The notes under the pieces were generated by a model. That model was not told where the DNA came from, searched no databases, and was given only the letters and a program-made list of their open reading frames with translations. DNA of 45,412 bases from Streptosporangiales bacterium (GTDB lineage: Bacteria; Actinomycetota; Actinomycetes; Streptosporangiales; Streptosporangiaceae). The translations under genes and the position numbers were made by a program. Shown here in pieces: positions 44,973 to 45,412 of the stretch. The stretch is taken from NCBI GenBank assembly GCA_009380095.1, contig WHSL01000020.1, positions 1 through 45,412 on the forward strand, given 5' to 3'. How positions within the stretch are numbered: position 1 is the first letter of the stretch; the number at the start of each line of letters is the position of its first letter.

Positions 44973-45086
44973 GGTGGAAGTCGTAAATCCAGCGGCGAGC
45001 GCCGAGCACGTCGTGGCCGCGCATCGAAGCCGCTGCCCGCGGGTGCGATGCAACGGATCGCCGGCCGCACCCGACGTGGCCTCATA

Positions 45087-45115
45087 AGGGTAAGCGTGGC
45101 CGGGGGAATCCCCAA
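45087..45115 (-). promoter_or_regulatory. Candidate promoter of the repeat-protein gene
   Basis: TTGGGG (45115-45110) and TACCCT (45092-45087) are 17 bases apart on the minus strand, about 140 bp before the gene. Both are partial matches. The rest of 44973-45255 holds only short GC-rich inverted repeats; no tRNA or ORF of quality was seen. Confidence 0.4.
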
Positions 45116-45255
45116 ACCAGGGACTCTCCCGACGCTGCCGGCTCTCACCTGCCTCAGGCCTGCCCCTCACCCCGTGTCGCGGGGTCGCTCACGTGGCGGT
45201 GTCGTGAGGCCGCTTACGGGCGACAGCGATAGTTGGTGATCCCCGGAAATGCGTG

Positions 45256-45288
45256 GAGGCCCGTCACCCCCGTGGGGTGACGGGCCTC
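45256..45288. terminator. Terminator hairpin downstream of the rRNA operon
   Basis: A perfect 15-bp inverted repeat (45256-45270 with 45274-45288) with a 3-base loop, 14 bases beyond the 5S 3' end. Its position and stem strength fit the end of the rrn transcript on the minus strand, though no T-tract follows. Confidence 0.85.
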
Positions 45289-45302
45289 TCATGTGAAAAG
45301 TG

Positions 45303-45412
45303 TCCGGCGGTGTCCTACTCTCCCACCCCGTCTCCGGGGCAGTACCATCGGCGCTGGAGGGCTTAACTTCCGGGTTCGGAATGTGTCCGGGTGTTTCCCG
45401 CTCCGCTGTGAC
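45303..45412 (-). rRNA. rrf: 5S ribosomal RNA, partial (5' end outside window)
   Basis: The minus strand reads GCGGGAAACACCCGGACACA, CCGAACCCGGAAGTTAAGCC, GATGGTACTGC and GTGGGAGAGTAGGACACCGCC, the canonical actinobacterial 5S sequence through to its 3' end. Roughly the first ten bases are beyond the right edge. 16S and 23S genes should lie further right. Confidence 0.95.

Noticed and set aside
44973-45255. Possible riboswitch or tRNA between the rRNA terminator and the repeat-protein gene
   Set aside because: I looked for ydaO, cobalamin and tRNA-like conserved blocks on both strands and found none; only local GC-rich inverted repeats.

Overview
This is a high-GC, densely packed chromosomal window from an actinobacterium. 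The organism signs are RbpA, WhiA, SteA/SteB, mycothiol-dependent-type and SCP2-type proteins, many GTG/TTG starts, and the order uvrC-rapZ-yvcK-whiA / gap-pgk-tpiA-secG-rbpA. Protein similarity recalled from memory points to the Streptosporangiales rather than Streptomyces or Mycobacterium, but that is an inference.

Left part (1-12.2 kb): a cut-off membrane protein and a TenA-like gene, then a long minus-strand block running uvrC, rapZ, yvcK, whiA, a GT-C type membrane glycosyltransferase, gap, pgk, tpiA, secG, rbpA. This block covers nucleotide excision repair, cell-wall and carbon control, sporulation control, lower glycolysis, protein export and RNA polymerase activation. uvrC has a near-consensus DNA-damage promoter (RecA-NDp/PafBC type) placed so that the mRNA should be leaderless.

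Middle part (12.2-26.2 kb): MscS channel; a small membrane protein followed out of frame by the tail of a subtilisin/mycosin-like protease; two paralogous Rieske lipoproteins behind a nested palindrome; uvrA with both a LexA box and a RecA-NDp-like promoter; a lower-GC cassette of a WXG100-like protein, an alpha/beta hydrolase of DUF1023 type and a lipoprotein; a maleylpyruvate-isomerase-like protein, an MBL hydrolase, an MFS exporter; and a manganese locus with a yybP-ykoY riboswitch, TerC and the truncated tail of an Nramp transporter.

Right part (26.2-45.4 kb): two minus-strand operons. One is small ORF-tlyA-nadK-recN. The other is steA-steB-MraY-like-murJ-GT4, an envelope/sporulation set. 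They are followed by SCP2, HAD-IIA, TPR, DUF1015, an OB-fold SSB paralogue with a disordered N-terminus, a second MBL hydrolase, and a 1115-residue repeat-rich protein just downstream of an rRNA operon whose 5S end enters the window at the right edge.

The most unusual items are the scattered type VII secretion pieces (WXG100-like/hydrolase/lipoprotein cassette plus a mycosin-like fragment), the Rieske pair whose second member lacks both disulfide cysteines, the riboswitch-TerC-Nramp remnant, and the low-complexity protein beside the rRNA genes. No complete new defence or mobile system is visible. No IS element, tRNA or CRISPR array was found.
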